Assembly (NCBI RefSeq): GCF_900103805.1
Contig: NZ_FNIB01000006.1
Location: 186,001-250,000 of the forward strand
Length of the DNA stretch: 64,000 nucleotides
Direction of reading: 5' to 3'
Source: Cryobacterium flavum
Lineage (GTDB): Bacteria > Actinomycetota > Actinomycetes > Actinomycetales > Microbacteriaceae
In this document: in pieces, positions 16,913 through 26,023 of the stretch
How positions within the stretch are numbered: position 1 is the first letter of the stretch
Layout: each line of letters starts with the position of its first letter
Position numbers and translations under genes: made by a program
Notes under the pieces: generated by a model
The model's input: only the letters and a program-made list of their open reading frames with translations
What the model was told of the DNA's origin: nothing
Database searches by the model: none

Positions 16913-17413
16913 TTAGGTCAGCCAGCACTCGTAAATCAAACCCGTGTTGCTCAGGTCGGTGGTGCGTAAAATCTCGGTGAATGACCGGTTGTACAGCGTC
17001 GACGGCGGCAGATCGATGATCTTCCAGCCAACCACAGAATAGCTTTCGTTGAGGGCCTGCACCGCGCAACTCGCCGTGCGGTTCACTGGGAGCGACACCT
17101 CGAACGTCACGCTGACCGTGTGCTCATCGATGATGGTGTGCCCAATATCGCGTGCCTCGATTTGAGTGGATGCTCCATCCAGACCGGTCCACAGCACCCA
17201 CGCTCCGAGTACCAGCACAAAAATACCGCCCAGAGCCCAGAGGATCCGTCGGTCGCGAAGCTTGCGATCGGGTGTACGCCCGTAGCGCGATTGGATCACG
17301 GCACTCTCGATCGGCGTGGGGGCCGACGTGTCGTCGGATTCGTCCAGGCGGTAGGGCTCGCGGCTCGGCTGAACTCCGGCAGGCGTGCTGTTTTGGGGCA
17401 CTGGCGATTTCAC
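16913..17413 (-). CDS. DUF4307 family membrane-anchored protein
   Basis: The 166-residue protein starts at GTG 17411-17413. It has a disordered N-terminus, the conserved SRYGRTPDRKLRDRR stretch, one membrane helix (ILWALGGIFVLVLGAWVLW) and an exported domain with TIIDEHTVSVTFEVSLPVNRTASCAVQALNESYSVVGWKIIDLP, the recognisable DUF4307 core with its conserved Cys. Family function is unknown. It is divergent from mca and upstream of greA, its typical actinobacterial neighbourhood. Confidence 0.88.
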   Translation of the reverse strand: MKSPVPQNSTPAGVQPSREPYRLDESDDTSAPTPIESAVIQSRYGRTPDRKLRDRRILWALGGIFVLVLGAWVLWTGLDGASTQIEARDIGHTIIDEHTVSVTFEVSLPVNRTASCAVQALNESYSVVGWKIIDLPPSTLYNRSFTEILRTTDLSNTGLIYECWLT

Positions 17414-17443
17414 ACTTTCACGGGAGCGATTAGGCTGGTAACT

Positions 17444-17470
17444 AGGTTATCTGGCCTAAGGTTATCCGGC
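17444..17470. promoter_or_regulatory. Tandem direct repeat in the DUF4307-mca divergent promoter
   Basis: AGGTTATCTGGC (17444-17455) and AGGTTATCCGGC (17459-17470) repeat with a 15-nt period just upstream of mca. The spacing would place two copies on offset faces of the helix. It could be an activator site or overlap the -10 region of one promoter; no regulator can be named. Confidence 0.3.
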
Positions 17471-17483
17471 ATTCCTGAGGAGT

Positions 17484-18350
17484 ATGGTGACGCTGCGACT
17501 GATGGCTGTGCATGCCCATCCCGACGACGAGTCGAGCAAGGGCGCTGCAACGTATGCCTACTACCGCAGCCTTGGCGCCGAGGTGATGATCGTGAGTTGC
17601 ACGGGCGGCGAGCGGGGCAGCATCCTGAACCCGGCCCTGAACGGCCATGCCATGGCTGAGCGCGATATCTCAGGTCTCCGCCGCCTCGAGATGCTGGGCG
17701 CGCAGCGTGCCCTCGGGGTGCAGCACCGCTGGCTCGGCTTCGAGGATTCCGGCATGAACGAGGACAAGTCGGTGCCGCCGAATTCGTTCGCTGATATTCC
17801 GCTGGAGTATTCGGCCGAACCCCTGGTCACGCTGGTGCGGGAGTTTCGTCCCCAGGTTCTGATCACCTACGACGAAAACGGCGGCTACCCGCACCCCGAT
17901 CACATCCGTTGCCACGAGGTCTCCCTCGAAGCTTTTCGCGCGGCCGCTGCCCCCGACCGGTACCCGCAGTCGGGCGAGCCGTGGCAGATCGACAAGCTCT
18001 ATTACGACCGCATTTTCAACCTCGAGCGCATCGATGCGATGTACCTGGCGCTCAGCGTCGCCGAGCCCGATTCTCCGCTGCTGGAACCGCTCGGGGCGGC
18101 TCGGGAACGCATGGAGAATTACCCGCAGCTGGCCACCACTCACGTGCCGGCAGGAGACTTCCTCGAAGCGCGCGACGAGGCCCTGCGCTCGCATGCGAGC
18201 CAGGTCGCCCCCGACAGCAGCTTCTTTTTCTGGCCGAACGATTTGGTACGCGAGGCCTGGCCGTACGAAGACTTCCAACTCGTCGAATCGAAAGTAGACA
18301 CCGCAATGCCCGAATCTGATCTCTTCGCCGGAATTCCGGACAACGAATGA
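17484..18350 (+). CDS. mca: Mycothiol S-conjugate amidase
   Basis: The 288-residue zinc amidase cleaves mycothiol S-conjugates to release a mercapturic acid for export. Its zinc motif HAHPDDESSKGAATYAYYRSLGAE is at residues 10-33, with the further ligand His in GGYPHPDHIRCHE. GGERGSILNP and the closing FFFWPNDLVREAWPYEDFQLV are typical of Mca rather than its paralogue MshB. GAGGAG sits so close to ATG 17484 that the GTG at 17487 may be the true start. The gene overlaps the next small membrane-protein gene by 4 nt and confirms that this is a mycothiol-producing actinobacterium. Confidence 0.94.
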   Translation: MVTLRLMAVHAHPDDESSKGAATYAYYRSLGAEVMIVSCTGGERGSILNPALNGHAMAERDISGLRRLEMLGAQRALGVQHRWLGFEDSGMNEDKSVPPNSFADIPLEYSAEPLVTLVREFRPQVLITYDENGGYPHPDHIRCHEVSLEAFRAAAAPDRYPQSGEPWQIDKLYYDRIFNLERIDAMYLALSVAEPDSPLLEPLGAARERMENYPQLATTHVPAGDFLEARDEALRSHASQVAPDSSFFFWPNDLVREAWPYEDFQLVESKVDTAMPESDLFAGIPDNE

Positions 18351-18610
18351 TCTCCCTGTTGAACGTCGTACTCGCCGTCACACCGACCCCCGACCCCGAT
18401 TTCGACCCGAACACTGTCACCCCCGGTGTCGTCGGGTTCATCGTCGTCTTCCTGATCGGAGCGGCGACCCTGCTGCTCGGTTTCGACCTGGTGCGTCGCA
18501 TCCGCCGCACCACCTACCGCGCGGAAATCACCGCCCGGCTCGAAGCCGAAATCGCCGAGCGTGACGCCGACCAGAGCACACCGAAGACCCCGGGCGACAA
18601 GCCCGAATAA
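18347..18610 (+). CDS. Small membrane protein downstream of mca
   Basis: The 87-residue protein has a short, partly exported N-terminus rich in Pro and Asp (TPTPDPDFDPNTVTPG), a single strong membrane helix (VVGFIVVFLIGAATLLLGFDLV) and a basic-to-acidic cytoplasmic tail. Its ATG overlaps the mca stop by 4 nt, so it is translationally coupled. A similar short membrane protein often follows mca in actinobacteria, as far as I recall. No function is known. Confidence 0.8.
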   Translation: MISLLNVVLAVTPTPDPDFDPNTVTPGVVGFIVVFLIGAATLLLGFDLVRRIRRTTYRAEITARLEAEIAERDADQSTPKTPGDKPE

Positions 18611-18616
18611 CCAGCG

Positions 18617-19318
18617 TTACGGGTAGAGCGGATGCGTGGCGATCAACAGAATCGCCGCGAAATGACACAGGAACGCCACGACCGTCAGGGTGTGGAAGAT
18701 CTCGTGAAATCCGAACACGCCCGGAACCGGGTTGGGCTTCTTCAGCCCGTAAACGACCGCTCCGACGGTGTAGCAGAGCCCGCCGATCAGAATGAGCGTC
18801 ATCATGGTGGCGTTGGCCTGAAAAAAGTCCACGATGAACAACAGCGCGCCGTAACCGAGCACCAGGTAGAGCGGCACGTAGAGCCAGCGCGGCGCGTGGA
18901 TCCAGAACACCCGAAAGATGATGCCGAGCCCGGCGCCGCCCCAGACCAGCCAGAGCAGCAGCGTGGCCTTCTCCGGCGGCAGCGCGAGCACGGTGATCGG
19001 CGTGTACGACCCGGCGATCAGCAAAAAAATGTTGGCGTGGTCGATGCGTTTGAGAATGATGCGGGTGCGCGGCTGCCAGGTGAAGCGGTGGTACAGCGCC
19101 GAATTGCCAAACAGCAGCATCGAGCTCAGCACGAACACGGCCGAGCTGATTTTGGCCGCCGACCCCTCAGCCAGCACCAGCAGCACGATTCCGGCCACGA
19201 TCGTGACGGGAAAAGTTCCCGCGTGAATCCAGCCGCGCCAGGTCGGTTTCACATCCTCCGGATGGGCGTCAGCCGCCTCGATCAGCGGCAGATTGGGGAT
19301 ATCGTGCTCGGTGGCCAT
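18617..19318 (-). CDS. Hemolysin III / TrhA family (PAQR superfamily) membrane protein
   Basis: The 233-residue protein has seven hydrophobic helices and the PAQR metal-site pattern: MLLFGNSALYHRFTW (Ser and His in helix 2), RIDHANIFLLIAGSYTPI (Asp in helix 3) and FHEIFHTLTVVAFLCHFAAIL (H-x3-H in the last helix). The long acidic N-terminus precedes WRGWIHAG. Bacterial TrhA proteins are linked to membrane lipid homeostasis; hemolysis is not implied. ATG 19316-19318 is taken as the start because longer versions would run into the divergent uppS promoter. It is tail-to-tail with the mca operon, with only 6 nt between stops. Confidence 0.9.
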   Translation of the reverse strand: MATEHDIPNLPLIEAADAHPEDVKPTWRGWIHAGTFPVTIVAGIVLLVLAEGSAAKISSAVFVLSSMLLFGNSALYHRFTWQPRTRIILKRIDHANIFLLIAGSYTPITVLALPPEKATLLLWLVWGGAGLGIIFRVFWIHAPRWLYVPLYLVLGYGALLFIVDFFQANATMMTLILIGGLCYTVGAVVYGLKKPNPVPGVFGFHEIFHTLTVVAFLCHFAAILLIATHPLYP

Positions 19319-19387
19319 GCTGCAAGGATACGACAGGGCGAGCCCCGCGTGCCCCGAACGCCCGTCGGAGTGGACTAGCGTAACTGT

Positions 19388-20173
19388 GTGCAGAAACCCC
19401 AAGTTCCCTCAGCGCGCGGCCTCCTCTACAGGCTGTATCAGCGCCGCCTGAGACGCGGACTGACGCCGGAGCATCTGCCCCGTCACGTGGCCATGATCAT
19501 CGACGGCAACCGCCGCTGGGCCAGACAACTGGGGTTTCAGACGGCCGCACACGGTCACCGTGCCGGTGCCGCGAAGATGCGCGAATTTCTGGAATGGTGC
19601 GACGACCTCGGAGTTTCGGTCGTCACCCTGTACCTGCTCTCCTCCGACAACCTCACCCAGCGGCCCGCTGACGAACTCGCCGATCTAATCGAGATCATCG
19701 CCGATCTGGCCGAAGAGCTCTCGCACTATCGCGATTGGCGGGTGCAGCAGGTGGGGTCCAAAGCCGGCCTGCCCCTTCCGCTGGTCGCAGCCCTTGACGC
19801 AGCGGATTCCCGCACCAGCGACCGTAAGGGCCTGCACGTGAATCTCGCAGTCGGCTACGGCGGGCGCACGGAGATCACAGACGCGATGCGCAGCATCGTC
19901 GCCACCCACCACGCGCACGGTGGCACGCTGGAAGACCTCGCGGAGACGCTCACGCCCGAACTGATCGGCCAGCACCTGTATACCGGCGGTCAGCCCGACC
20001 CCGACCTCGTGATTCGCACCTCGGGTGAGCAGCGGCTGAGCGACTTCATGCTGTGGCAGAGCGCGCACAGCGAGTTCTACTTCGTCGAGGCGCTCGGGCC
20101 CGACCTGCGTGAGATCGATTTTCTTCGGGCATTGCGCGACTTTTCCCGCCGGCAGCGCCGGTTCGGCGGCTAG
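19388..20173 (+). CDS. uppS: Isoprenyl (undecaprenyl-type) diphosphate synthase
   Basis: The 261-residue cis-prenyltransferase starts at GTG 19388. The catalytic Asp is in HVAMIIDGNRRWARQLG (D39), followed by HRAGAAKMREFLEWCDDLGV, the LSSDNLTQRP region, and the C-terminal PDPDLVIRTSGEQRLSDFMLWQSAHSEFYFVEALGPDLREIDFLRALRDF with the conserved R-T-S-G-E-x-R-x-S-N/D-F motif. It makes the polyprenyl carrier for cell-wall synthesis by adding isopentenyl units. Actinobacteria often carry two such enzymes, and chain length cannot be decided here. It is divergent from the TrhA-like gene. Confidence 0.94.
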   Translation: MQKPQVPSARGLLYRLYQRRLRRGLTPEHLPRHVAMIIDGNRRWARQLGFQTAAHGHRAGAAKMREFLEWCDDLGVSVVTLYLLSSDNLTQRPADELADLIEIIADLAEELSHYRDWRVQQVGSKAGLPLPLVAALDAADSRTSDRKGLHVNLAVGYGGRTEITDAMRSIVATHHAHGGTLEDLAETLTPELIGQHLYTGGQPDPDLVIRTSGEQRLSDFMLWQSAHSEFYFVEALGPDLREIDFLRALRDFSRRQRRFGG

Positions 20174-20234
20174 ACCCGTTGGCGGGGTGAGACCAACGGG
20201 GGAGTATTCGTTTTCCAATTGATTGGACCCAAGC

Positions 20235-21356
20235 ATGAATTCGCTCCTGAGCTTCACCGATGGCTTTCGTGATGAACCCGGCTACCTGAACTATGGCCGG
20301 GTCGGCCCGCTCTCCGACGCCGTCGTCGCCGAAACCCTCGGCCAGACCGAGGTGCTCTCGCGTGCCCGCTACGGCAGCCTCGACCACCTCGCCGAGCAGG
20401 ATCTGCGTGCGCGCACCGCGGTATCCGCTCTCACCGGTTTCACGCCTGAACAGGTCGTGCTGCAGCCCAACACCAGCTCGGGTCTGATGCAGGCCATGTT
20501 CGGTCTGACCGGTTCGGTGCTGTTATCTGCGGGGGACTTTCCCAGCGTGCCGTTCGCCGCAGTTCGGGCCGCTGAGTCGCTGCACGTGGTCACTCCGCTC
20601 TGGTTGCAGACCGAGCACGGCCGCGTCACTCCGGGGCAGATCCGCGACCAGCTCACCCCGGCCGTCGCCGCCGTTGCTGTGTGCCTCGTCGATTCCCGAA
20701 CCGGCTATCGGGCCGACCTCGAGGGCATCCGTCAGGTCATCGGCGATCGCCTGCTCATCGTCGACGCTATCCAAGGCTTCGGCATCGTCGATGCCGCTTA
20801 TGAGGCAGCGGATGTTGTCGCTTCCGGTGGACAGAAATGGACGCGGGCCGGCTGGGGCACCGGCTTTCTGGCCCTCAGCGAACGGGCGCTGGAACGACTC
20901 GTGCCGGTGTATTCGGGCTACGTCGGCACCGATACCGACGAGCCGTGGGACGAGGTGACCCCGCCGAGCCGCGCAGCCAGTGCCTTCCGGGTGACCAACG
21001 GCGACTCCATCGCGCAGGCCCGGTTCGCAGCGGCCCTCGAGCAGATCTCCGACGTCGGTGTCGACGTCATCCAGACCGCCATGAATGACAACGTCTCGCA
21101 GATCATCCAACTCGTCGACGAATTCGTCATCGAGATCGTCTCGCCCCGCGATGTTCGCGAACGGGCGGGCATCGTCGTACTCGAGCCGCCGGCTGAGCTG
21201 CTGACCACCCTCGTGGCCAGCCTGCACAACCACGGCATCACCGCGACCACCCGCGGCGCCACCGTGCGGCTCAGCGTGCACGCGGCCCTCGACCCTGACA
21301 CGGTAACCATGCTGAGGGGTGCACTCACCGCCTACACGCTCGCCGCTACCTACTAG
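20235..21356 (+). CDS. Class V aminotransferase-fold PLP-dependent enzyme
   Basis: The product has about 373 residues from ATG 20235; a TTG at 20223 is in frame. It opens with PGYLNYGRVGPLSDAV, the class V N-terminal substrate loop. Further on are QPNTSSGLMQAMFGL, VCLVDSRTGYRADLEGI, IVDAIQGFGIVDAAYEAADVVASGGQKWTRAGWGTGFLAL, where K in GGQKW is the PLP lysine and D in VDAIQ the PLP nitrogen ligand. Relatives include isopenicillin N epimerase-like and cysteine desulfurase-like proteins; the substrate cannot be read. It follows uppS but with its own 60-bp spacer. Confidence 0.88.
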   Translation: MNSLLSFTDGFRDEPGYLNYGRVGPLSDAVVAETLGQTEVLSRARYGSLDHLAEQDLRARTAVSALTGFTPEQVVLQPNTSSGLMQAMFGLTGSVLLSAGDFPSVPFAAVRAAESLHVVTPLWLQTEHGRVTPGQIRDQLTPAVAAVAVCLVDSRTGYRADLEGIRQVIGDRLLIVDAIQGFGIVDAAYEAADVVASGGQKWTRAGWGTGFLALSERALERLVPVYSGYVGTDTDEPWDEVTPPSRAASAFRVTNGDSIAQARFAAALEQISDVGVDVIQTAMNDNVSQIIQLVDEFVIEIVSPRDVRERAGIVVLEPPAELLTTLVASLHNHGITATTRGATVRLSVHAALDPDTVTMLRGALTAYTLAATY

Positions 21357-21463
21357 CATCGCCGCGGCTCAGACTCTGCGTCTGCCCCAACGTCAGGTGA
21401 ACGTCAGATTTCGGTGGGCGTGTCGGGTTCCATTTTGCGCCGGTAAGTCGTAGCGTCACTTTT

Positions 21464-21482
21464 ATCAGGTACGGCACCTGAT
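21464..21482. promoter_or_regulatory. Dyad upstream of phoH
   Basis: ATCAGGT (21464-21470) and ACCTGAT (21476-21482) are perfect inverse arms around a 5-nt centre, in the 205-bp gap before phoH. No T-run follows. It may be an operator, or a terminator hairpin for the aminotransferase gene about 110 bp upstream. No regulator is assigned. Confidence 0.35.
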
Positions 21483-21561
21483 CGAGACGGCCATATAAGT
21501 ACGGCTCGAGAATTGCTTGATGGCCAGCTCGCCAAAGTGATCCGCGTCCTCGTGACGCAGG

Positions 21562-22923
21562 GTGGGAGTGGCTGTGACCGCTAATCGAACCGACCTTAAT
21601 GCGACTGACCGGGTGGAAACATCCGCTTCGCAAACCGAGCGCACCTTTGTGTTGGACACCTCGGTGCTTCTGTCAGATCCGAAAGCGATTTTCCGCTTTG
21701 CCGAGCACGCCGTTGTCTTGCCCGTGGTGGTGATCAGCGAGCTGGAGTCCAAGCGCAACGACCCGGAGATCGGGTATTTCGCTCGGCAGGCGCTGCGTAA
21801 CCTCGACGAGCTGAGGCTCAAGCACGAACGCCTCGACTTTCCGATTCCGGTTGGCGAGGGCGGCAGCCTGCGCGTGGAACTAAACCACTCGAACATGTCG
21901 GTGCTGCCGTCGGGCCTGCAATTGAACGACAACGATTCGCGCATTCTCGCCGTGGCCCTGAACCTGGCCAACGAAGGAATGACGGTGACCGTCGTCTCGA
22001 AGGACCTGCCGCTGCGGGTGAAGGCCGCATCCCTCGGCCTCGCTGCCGATGAATATCGGCACGAACTCGCGGTCGATTCCGGCTGGACCGGTATGGACGA
22101 GATCACCCTCAGCGCCGAGCAGATGAGCGTGCTCTACGACAAAGAGACGCTCGACTCGCGAACGGTGCAGGACCTGCCGATCAACACCGGGCTGGTCATC
22201 CACTCCGATCGCGGGTCGGCCCTCGGCCGGGTGACCAGTCGCGGCACGCTCAAGCTCGTGCGCGGCGACCGTGACGTCTTCGGGCTGCACGGACGGTCGG
22301 CCGAGCAACGACTGGCCATCGACCTGCTGCTCGACCCGGAGATCGGCATTCTGTCGCTTGGCGGACGAGCCGGAACCGGTAAGTCGGCGCTCGCTCTCTG
22401 CGCGGGCTTGGAGGCCGTGCTCGAGCGCCAGCAGTACCGCAAGATCATGGTGTTCCGGCCGCTGTACGCGGTCGGCGGGCAGGATCTCGGCTTTCTGCCC
22501 GGTGACCAGGGCGAGAAGATGGGGCCGTGGGCGCAGGCGGTATTCGACACGCTCGGCGCGATCGTCTCGGAGAACGTGGTCGAGGAGGTGATGGAGCGCG
22601 GCATCCTCGAGGTGCTGCCGCTCACTCACATTCGCGGTCGGTCCCTGCACGACGCCTTCGTGATCGTGGACGAGGCACAGTCGCTTGAACGCAACGTGCT
22701 GCTGACCGTGCTGAGCCGCATCGGTCAGAACTCGCGCGTGGTGCTCACCCACGACGTCGCCCAGCGCGACAATCTGCGGGTCGGCCGCTTCGATGGTGTG
22801 GCCAGCGTGATTGAAACGTTGAAGGGGCATCCGCTGTTTGCGCACATGACCCTGACCCGTTCGGAGCGCAGCGCGATCGCCGCCCTCGTGACCGAGATGC
22901 TGGAGGGCAACGAGGTCATGTAG
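21562..22923 (+). CDS. PhoH-like ATPase with N-terminal PIN domain (PhoH2)
   Basis: The 453-residue fusion begins with a PIN ribonuclease domain ([12 protein letters not shown] at about residues 29-40, then [38 protein letters not shown] and [14 protein letters not shown], supplying the acidic metal ligands). The C-terminal PhoH helicase-like ATPase has Walker [14 protein letters not shown] near residue 268, [18 protein letters not shown] and Walker [15 protein letters not shown]. PhoH2 proteins act as RNA helicase/RNase, often paired with a small antitoxin-like gene, which I do not see here. The start is GTG 21562 or a nearby codon. A strong terminator follows. Confidence 0.92.
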   Translation: MGVAVTANRTDLNATDRVETSASQTERTFVLDTSVLLSDPKAIFRFAEHAVVLPVVVISELESKRNDPEIGYFARQALRNLDELRLKHERLDFPIPVGEGGSLRVELNHSNMSVLPSGLQLNDNDSRILAVALNLANEGMTVTVVSKDLPLRVKAASLGLAADEYRHELAVDSGWTGMDEITLSAEQMSVLYDKETLDSRTVQDLPINTGLVIHSDRGSALGRVTSRGTLKLVRGDRDVFGLHGRSAEQRLAIDLLLDPEIGILSLGGRAGTGKSALALCAGLEAVLERQQYRKIMVFRPLYAVGGQDLGFLPGDQGEKMGPWAQAVFDTLGAIVSENVVEEVMERGILEVLPLTHIRGRSLHDAFVIVDEAQSLERNVLLTVLSRIGQNSRVVLTHDVAQRDNLRVGRFDGVASVIETLKGHPLFAHMTLTRSERSAIAALVTEMLEGNEVM

Positions 22924-22932
22924 CTGGTACGG

Positions 22933-22968
22933 CAAAGCGCCCGGTCCCTTGCGGGGCCGGGCGCTTTG
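22933..22968. terminator. Strong hairpin terminator between phoH and fumC
   Basis: CAAAGCGCCCGG (22933-22944) pairs perfectly with CCGGGCGCTTTG (22957-22968), extended by TCCC/GGGG inside, giving a stem of about 16 bp with a 4-nt loop. It lies between two converging genes and its AAAG/CTTT ends would help termination in both directions. Confidence 0.75.
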
Positions 22969-22976
22969 TCGTGCTG

Positions 22977-24401
22977 TTACTTCTGCTGCGGGGGACGCGT
23001 CATGCTGAGCACGTCGAGGGCAGTGTCGAGCTCGGCGAGCGTCAGGTCACCTCGTTCGACGTGGCCCAGGGCGATGACGGCCTCACGCACGGTGAGTCCC
23101 TCAGCGACGGCCTTCTTGGCCACCTTGGCGGCGGCTTCGTAGCCGATGACCCGGTTGAGCGGGGTGACGATCGACGGCGACTTCTCGGCCAGCGCACGAG
23201 CGTGCTCGAGGTTGGCGACGAGGCCGTCGACGGTCTTGTCGGCCAGAACGCGGGTGGCGTTGGTCAGCAGGCGGATCGATTCGAGCAGGGCGGTTCCCAT
23301 GACCGGGATACCGACGTTGAGCTCGAATGAGCCTGAAGCGCCGGACCAGGCGATGGTGGCATCGTTGCCGATGACGCGCGAGCAGACCATGAGCACGGCC
23401 TCCGGAATGACCGGGTTGACCTTGCCGGGCATGATCGACGAGCCGGGCTGCAAGTCGGGGATGTTGATCTCGCCGAAACCGGTGTTCGGGCCTGAGCCCA
23501 TCCAGCGCAGGTCGTTGTTGATCTTGGTCAGTGAGACGGCGATGGTGCGCAGGGCTCCGGAAGCGTCGACGAGGCCGTCGCGGTTGGCCTGGGCCTCGAA
23601 GTGGTCACGCGCTTCGGTGATCGGCAGCTCGGTCTCCTGAACGAGCAGCTCGATGACCAGCTGCGGAAAACCGTAGGGCGTGTTGATGCCGGTACCGACC
23701 GCGGTTCCGCCGAGCGGAACCTCGGCGACGCGGGGGAGCGCTGTGCGAATGCGCTCGATGCCGAGGCGCATCTGGCGGGCATAGCCGCCGAATTCCTGGC
23801 CGAGGGTGACCGGAGTGGCATCCATCAGGTGGGTGCGTCCCGCCTTGACGGCCTCTTTCCACAGTTCAGCCTTGGACTCGAACGCGACCGCGAGGTGGTC
23901 GAGCGAGGGGATGAGCTCGTCGATCAGGGCGCTCGTGACGGCGATGTGCACCGAGGTGGGGAACACGTCGTTGGAGGACTGGCTCGCGTTGACGTGGTCG
24001 TTCGGGTGCACCGGGCGGCCGAGGGCGCGGGTCGCGAGGGTCGCGATGACCTCGTTCATGTTCATGTTCGAGCTGGTGCCGCTGCCGGTCTGGTAGACGT
24101 CGATCGGAAACTCGTTGTCGTACTGGCCGGTGATGACCTCGTCGGCGGCAGCGGCGATCGCGTCAGCAATGTCCTGCTCCAGCACGCCGAGCTGGGCGTT
24201 GGCGAGAGCTGCGGACTTCTTGATGCGAGCGAGAGCTGCGATCTGCGCGGACTCGAGCGTGGAACCCGAGATCGGGAAGTTCTCCACGGCTCGCTGTGTC
24301 TGGGCACCGTAGAGTGCGTGAGTTGGAACCCGGACCTCACCCATCGTGTCGTGTTCGATCCGGTAGCCGGCGTTTGCGGAGGTGTCCACCACTATGTGCA
24401 T
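22977..24401 (-). CDS. fumC: Fumarate hydratase, class II
   Basis: The product has about 474 residues from ATG 24399-24401, preceded by AAAGGG; the frame stays open to 24788 but that part has no homology features and overlaps the carbonic anhydrase gene. FumC interconverts fumarate and malate in the TCA cycle. Seen are [65 protein letters not shown] and the superfamily signature [11 protein letters not shown]. It is the last gene of the run xseA, xseB, DUF4245 gene, carbonic anhydrase, fumC, with 65 nt from the previous stop, so it may also have its own promoter. Confidence 0.95.
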   Translation of the reverse strand: MHIVVDTSANAGYRIEHDTMGEVRVPTHALYGAQTQRAVENFPISGSTLESAQIAALARIKKSAALANAQLGVLEQDIADAIAAAADEVITGQYDNEFPIDVYQTGSGTSSNMNMNEVIATLATRALGRPVHPNDHVNASQSSNDVFPTSVHIAVTSALIDELIPSLDHLAVAFESKAELWKEAVKAGRTHLMDATPVTLGQEFGGYARQMRLGIERIRTALPRVAEVPLGGTAVGTGINTPYGFPQLVIELLVQETELPITEARDHFEAQANRDGLVDASGALRTIAVSLTKINNDLRWMGSGPNTGFGEINIPDLQPGSSIMPGKVNPVIPEAVLMVCSRVIGNDATIAWSGASGSFELNVGIPVMGTALLESIRLLTNATRVLADKTVDGLVANLEHARALAEKSPSIVTPLNRVIGYEAAAKVAKKAVAEGLTVREAVIALGHVERGDLTLAELDTALDVLSMTRPPQQK

Positions 24402-24466
24402 TCCCTTTCGGTGCTGTATGAGAGTCGTGCTGTGCGCAACGGGTGCGCGATTGTGAGGCGGCGGGT

Positions 24467-25117
24467 CTAAATGACGCCCACCACGATGTTGGGGTCGGCG
24501 TGCCCTTCGCGAAGAACGTAATTCGCACCGACGATAGCCAATGTACCTTCTGCGATGGCCGCGCTGATCAACTCGGACTGCTCGAGCATCTCGGTGACCG
24601 TGTCTTTGAGATGTTCCCGGCCCACGTGGCCGGCATCGACCAGCTGAGGGTCCAGAAAAGCGGATGCCGTCACCCCGCTCACGCGACGCACCGCCGGAAC
24701 GATCTTTTCGATAACGTGATTGATGTGAACGGGCAGGGGCGGGGCATCCGTGCCTTGCGAATCGATGGCGGCGCGCACCGCACCGCACTCGTCGTGGCCG
24801 AGCACCAGGATGAGTGGGACGTGCAGCACCGCGACGGCATATTCGAGCGAGCCGAGCACGGATTCGGAGATGATCTGGCCGGCGTTGCGCACGACGAACA
24901 GGTCGCCGAGGCCCTGGTCGAAGATGATCTCGGCGGCGAGTCGGGAGTCGCTGCAGCCGAACAGGGCGGCGTGCGGGGTCTGCTGACCGACGAGCTCCGC
25001 CCGTCGGTCGACATCTTCGCGGTGCCGGGGGGTACCGGCGACGAAGCGCACGTTGCCCTCGCGCAGTTCGTTCCAGGCCTCAGCCGGCGACGGGGGAGTC
25101 GTCCAGGCGCGGTTCAT
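24467..25117 (-). CDS. Beta-class carbonic anhydrase
   Basis: The 216-residue enzyme interconverts CO2 and bicarbonate. Zinc ligands are C55 (FGCSDSR, with the catalytic Asp-Arg pair D57/R59), H108 and C111 (LGHDECGAV). [24 protein letters not shown] is the conserved strand-helix after the first cysteine. The opening [14 protein letters not shown] is typical of actinobacterial Can2-type proteins. Its ATG overlaps the stop of the DUF4245 gene by 4 nt. A bicarbonate supply role in central metabolism is inferred; the carboxylase operon elsewhere in the window could also use it, but there is no direct evidence. Confidence 0.93.
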   Translation of the reverse strand: MNRAWTTPPSPAEAWNELREGNVRFVAGTPRHREDVDRRAELVGQQTPHAALFGCSDSRLAAEIIFDQGLGDLFVVRNAGQIISESVLGSLEYAVAVLHVPLILVLGHDECGAVRAAIDSQGTDAPPLPVHINHVIEKIVPAVRRVSGVTASAFLDPQLVDAGHVGREHLKDTVTEMLEQSELISAAIAEGTLAIVGANYVLREGHADPNIVVGVI

Positions 25118-25767
25118 TCGGCGGCGTTCTCTGCCACGTTGGGCGCCAGCGCGGTAGCGAGGGTCTCGAAGTCGCCGGTGGGTGCCGTGCCGATGAGCAC
25201 GTAGGTGCTCGTGCCGGCGGTGGTGACGAGGGCGTAGTCGAAGTTGCCGCGATCGGCGGCAGCCGCGCTGTTGCGGTAAACGTCCCAGGTGACTCCGGCG
25301 ATGCTGACCGTGTCAACGACGGGGGAGTCCGGCAGTTTCTGGGCGAGCCAGGTGGGGTTGGCGTCGAAGGCCTGGTTGAAGCCGATGTACTGGTTGTCGG
25401 GTGTGAGCAGCCCGATGTACCAGGAGGGTACCTGGCCGTTAGTGCCGGCCCGCCACTCGGCGTCGTTGGCGCTCCAGTCGCCCGGCAATACGGGGCTCGC
25501 GAGGGCGTGGTCCACGACGGGCTGCGTCTGGGCAGCGATGCTCGCGTAGTCGATGTCGCGAGTGATCGGGTTGTCATTGCGCGGCACCAGCAGCACGAGC
25601 ACGAGCACAGCGCCCACGGTGACGAGCAGGGAGAGCACCAGATTGTTCACCGTCTTGTGCGAGCGGTACTTGCGCGAATTCTCGGCGAGCCGGTCGGCGG
25701 TCTCCTGCGGAGTCTCCGGCCGGCCGAGTTCGGCGACAACGCGCGGCGGTTTAGGGGCGCGGCTCAT
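25114..25767 (-). CDS. DUF4245 family membrane-anchored protein
   Basis: The product has about 217 residues from ATG 25765-25767. A cytoplasmic N-terminus with RPETPQETADRLAENSRKYRSHKTVNNLVLSLLVTVGAVLVLVLLVPRND leads into one membrane helix, then an exported domain with ITRDIDYASIAAQTQPVVDHALASPVLPGDWSANDAEWR, the DUF4245 hallmark. The function is unknown. Its start overlaps xseB by 4 nt and its stop overlaps the carbonic anhydrase gene by 4 nt. This position between xseB and fumC is conserved in actinobacteria. Confidence 0.9.
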   Translation of the reverse strand: MSRAPKPPRVVAELGRPETPQETADRLAENSRKYRSHKTVNNLVLSLLVTVGAVLVLVLLVPRNDNPITRDIDYASIAAQTQPVVDHALASPVLPGDWSANDAEWRAGTNGQVPSWYIGLLTPDNQYIGFNQAFDANPTWLAQKLPDSPVVDTVSIAGVTWDVYRNSAAAADRGNFDYALVTTAGTSTYVLIGTAPTGDFETLATALAPNVAENAAE

Positions 25768-26018
25768 CTGGCGGTCGCGGTGTCTTCGCTGGCGGGCGCC
25801 GTCGCTGCCAGACGGGCGGCATCCAGTCTGGCTTTGGCGCCGATCAGCCATTCTTCGCAGCGGCGGGCGAGGGCTTCGCCGCGTTCCCACAGTGCGAGCG
25901 ACTGCTCGAGGGTGCTCGAGCCCTGTTCGAGCTCGTTCACCACGCGGATGAGCTCATCGCGGGCCTGTTCGTAGCTGAGTTCACTGGTGTCTGCGGCGGG
26001 CGAGGTCATGGAATCCAT
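25764..26018 (-). CDS. xseB: Exodeoxyribonuclease VII small subunit
   Basis: The 84-residue helical protein has the XseB core SYEQARDELIRVVNELEQGSSTLEQSLALWERGEALARRCEEWLIGAKARLDAA, two helices of a coiled-coil bundle that bind the large subunit. It is encoded 5 nt after the xseA stop, so the two subunits are made together. ATG 26016-26018 and ATG 26007-26009 are both possible starts. The tail after residue 70 is low-complexity. The 4-nt overlap with the DUF4245 gene indicates one transcript. Confidence 0.92.
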   Translation of the reverse strand: MDSMTSPAADTSELSYEQARDELIRVVNELEQGSSTLEQSLALWERGEALARRCEEWLIGAKARLDAARLAATAPASEDTATAR

Positions 26019-26023
26019 TCTAA

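Noticed and set aside
24402-24788. N-terminal extension of fumC
   Set aside because: It overlaps the carbonic anhydrase gene antisense to nothing useful, shows no fumarase features, and a good ribosome binding site precedes ATG 24401.
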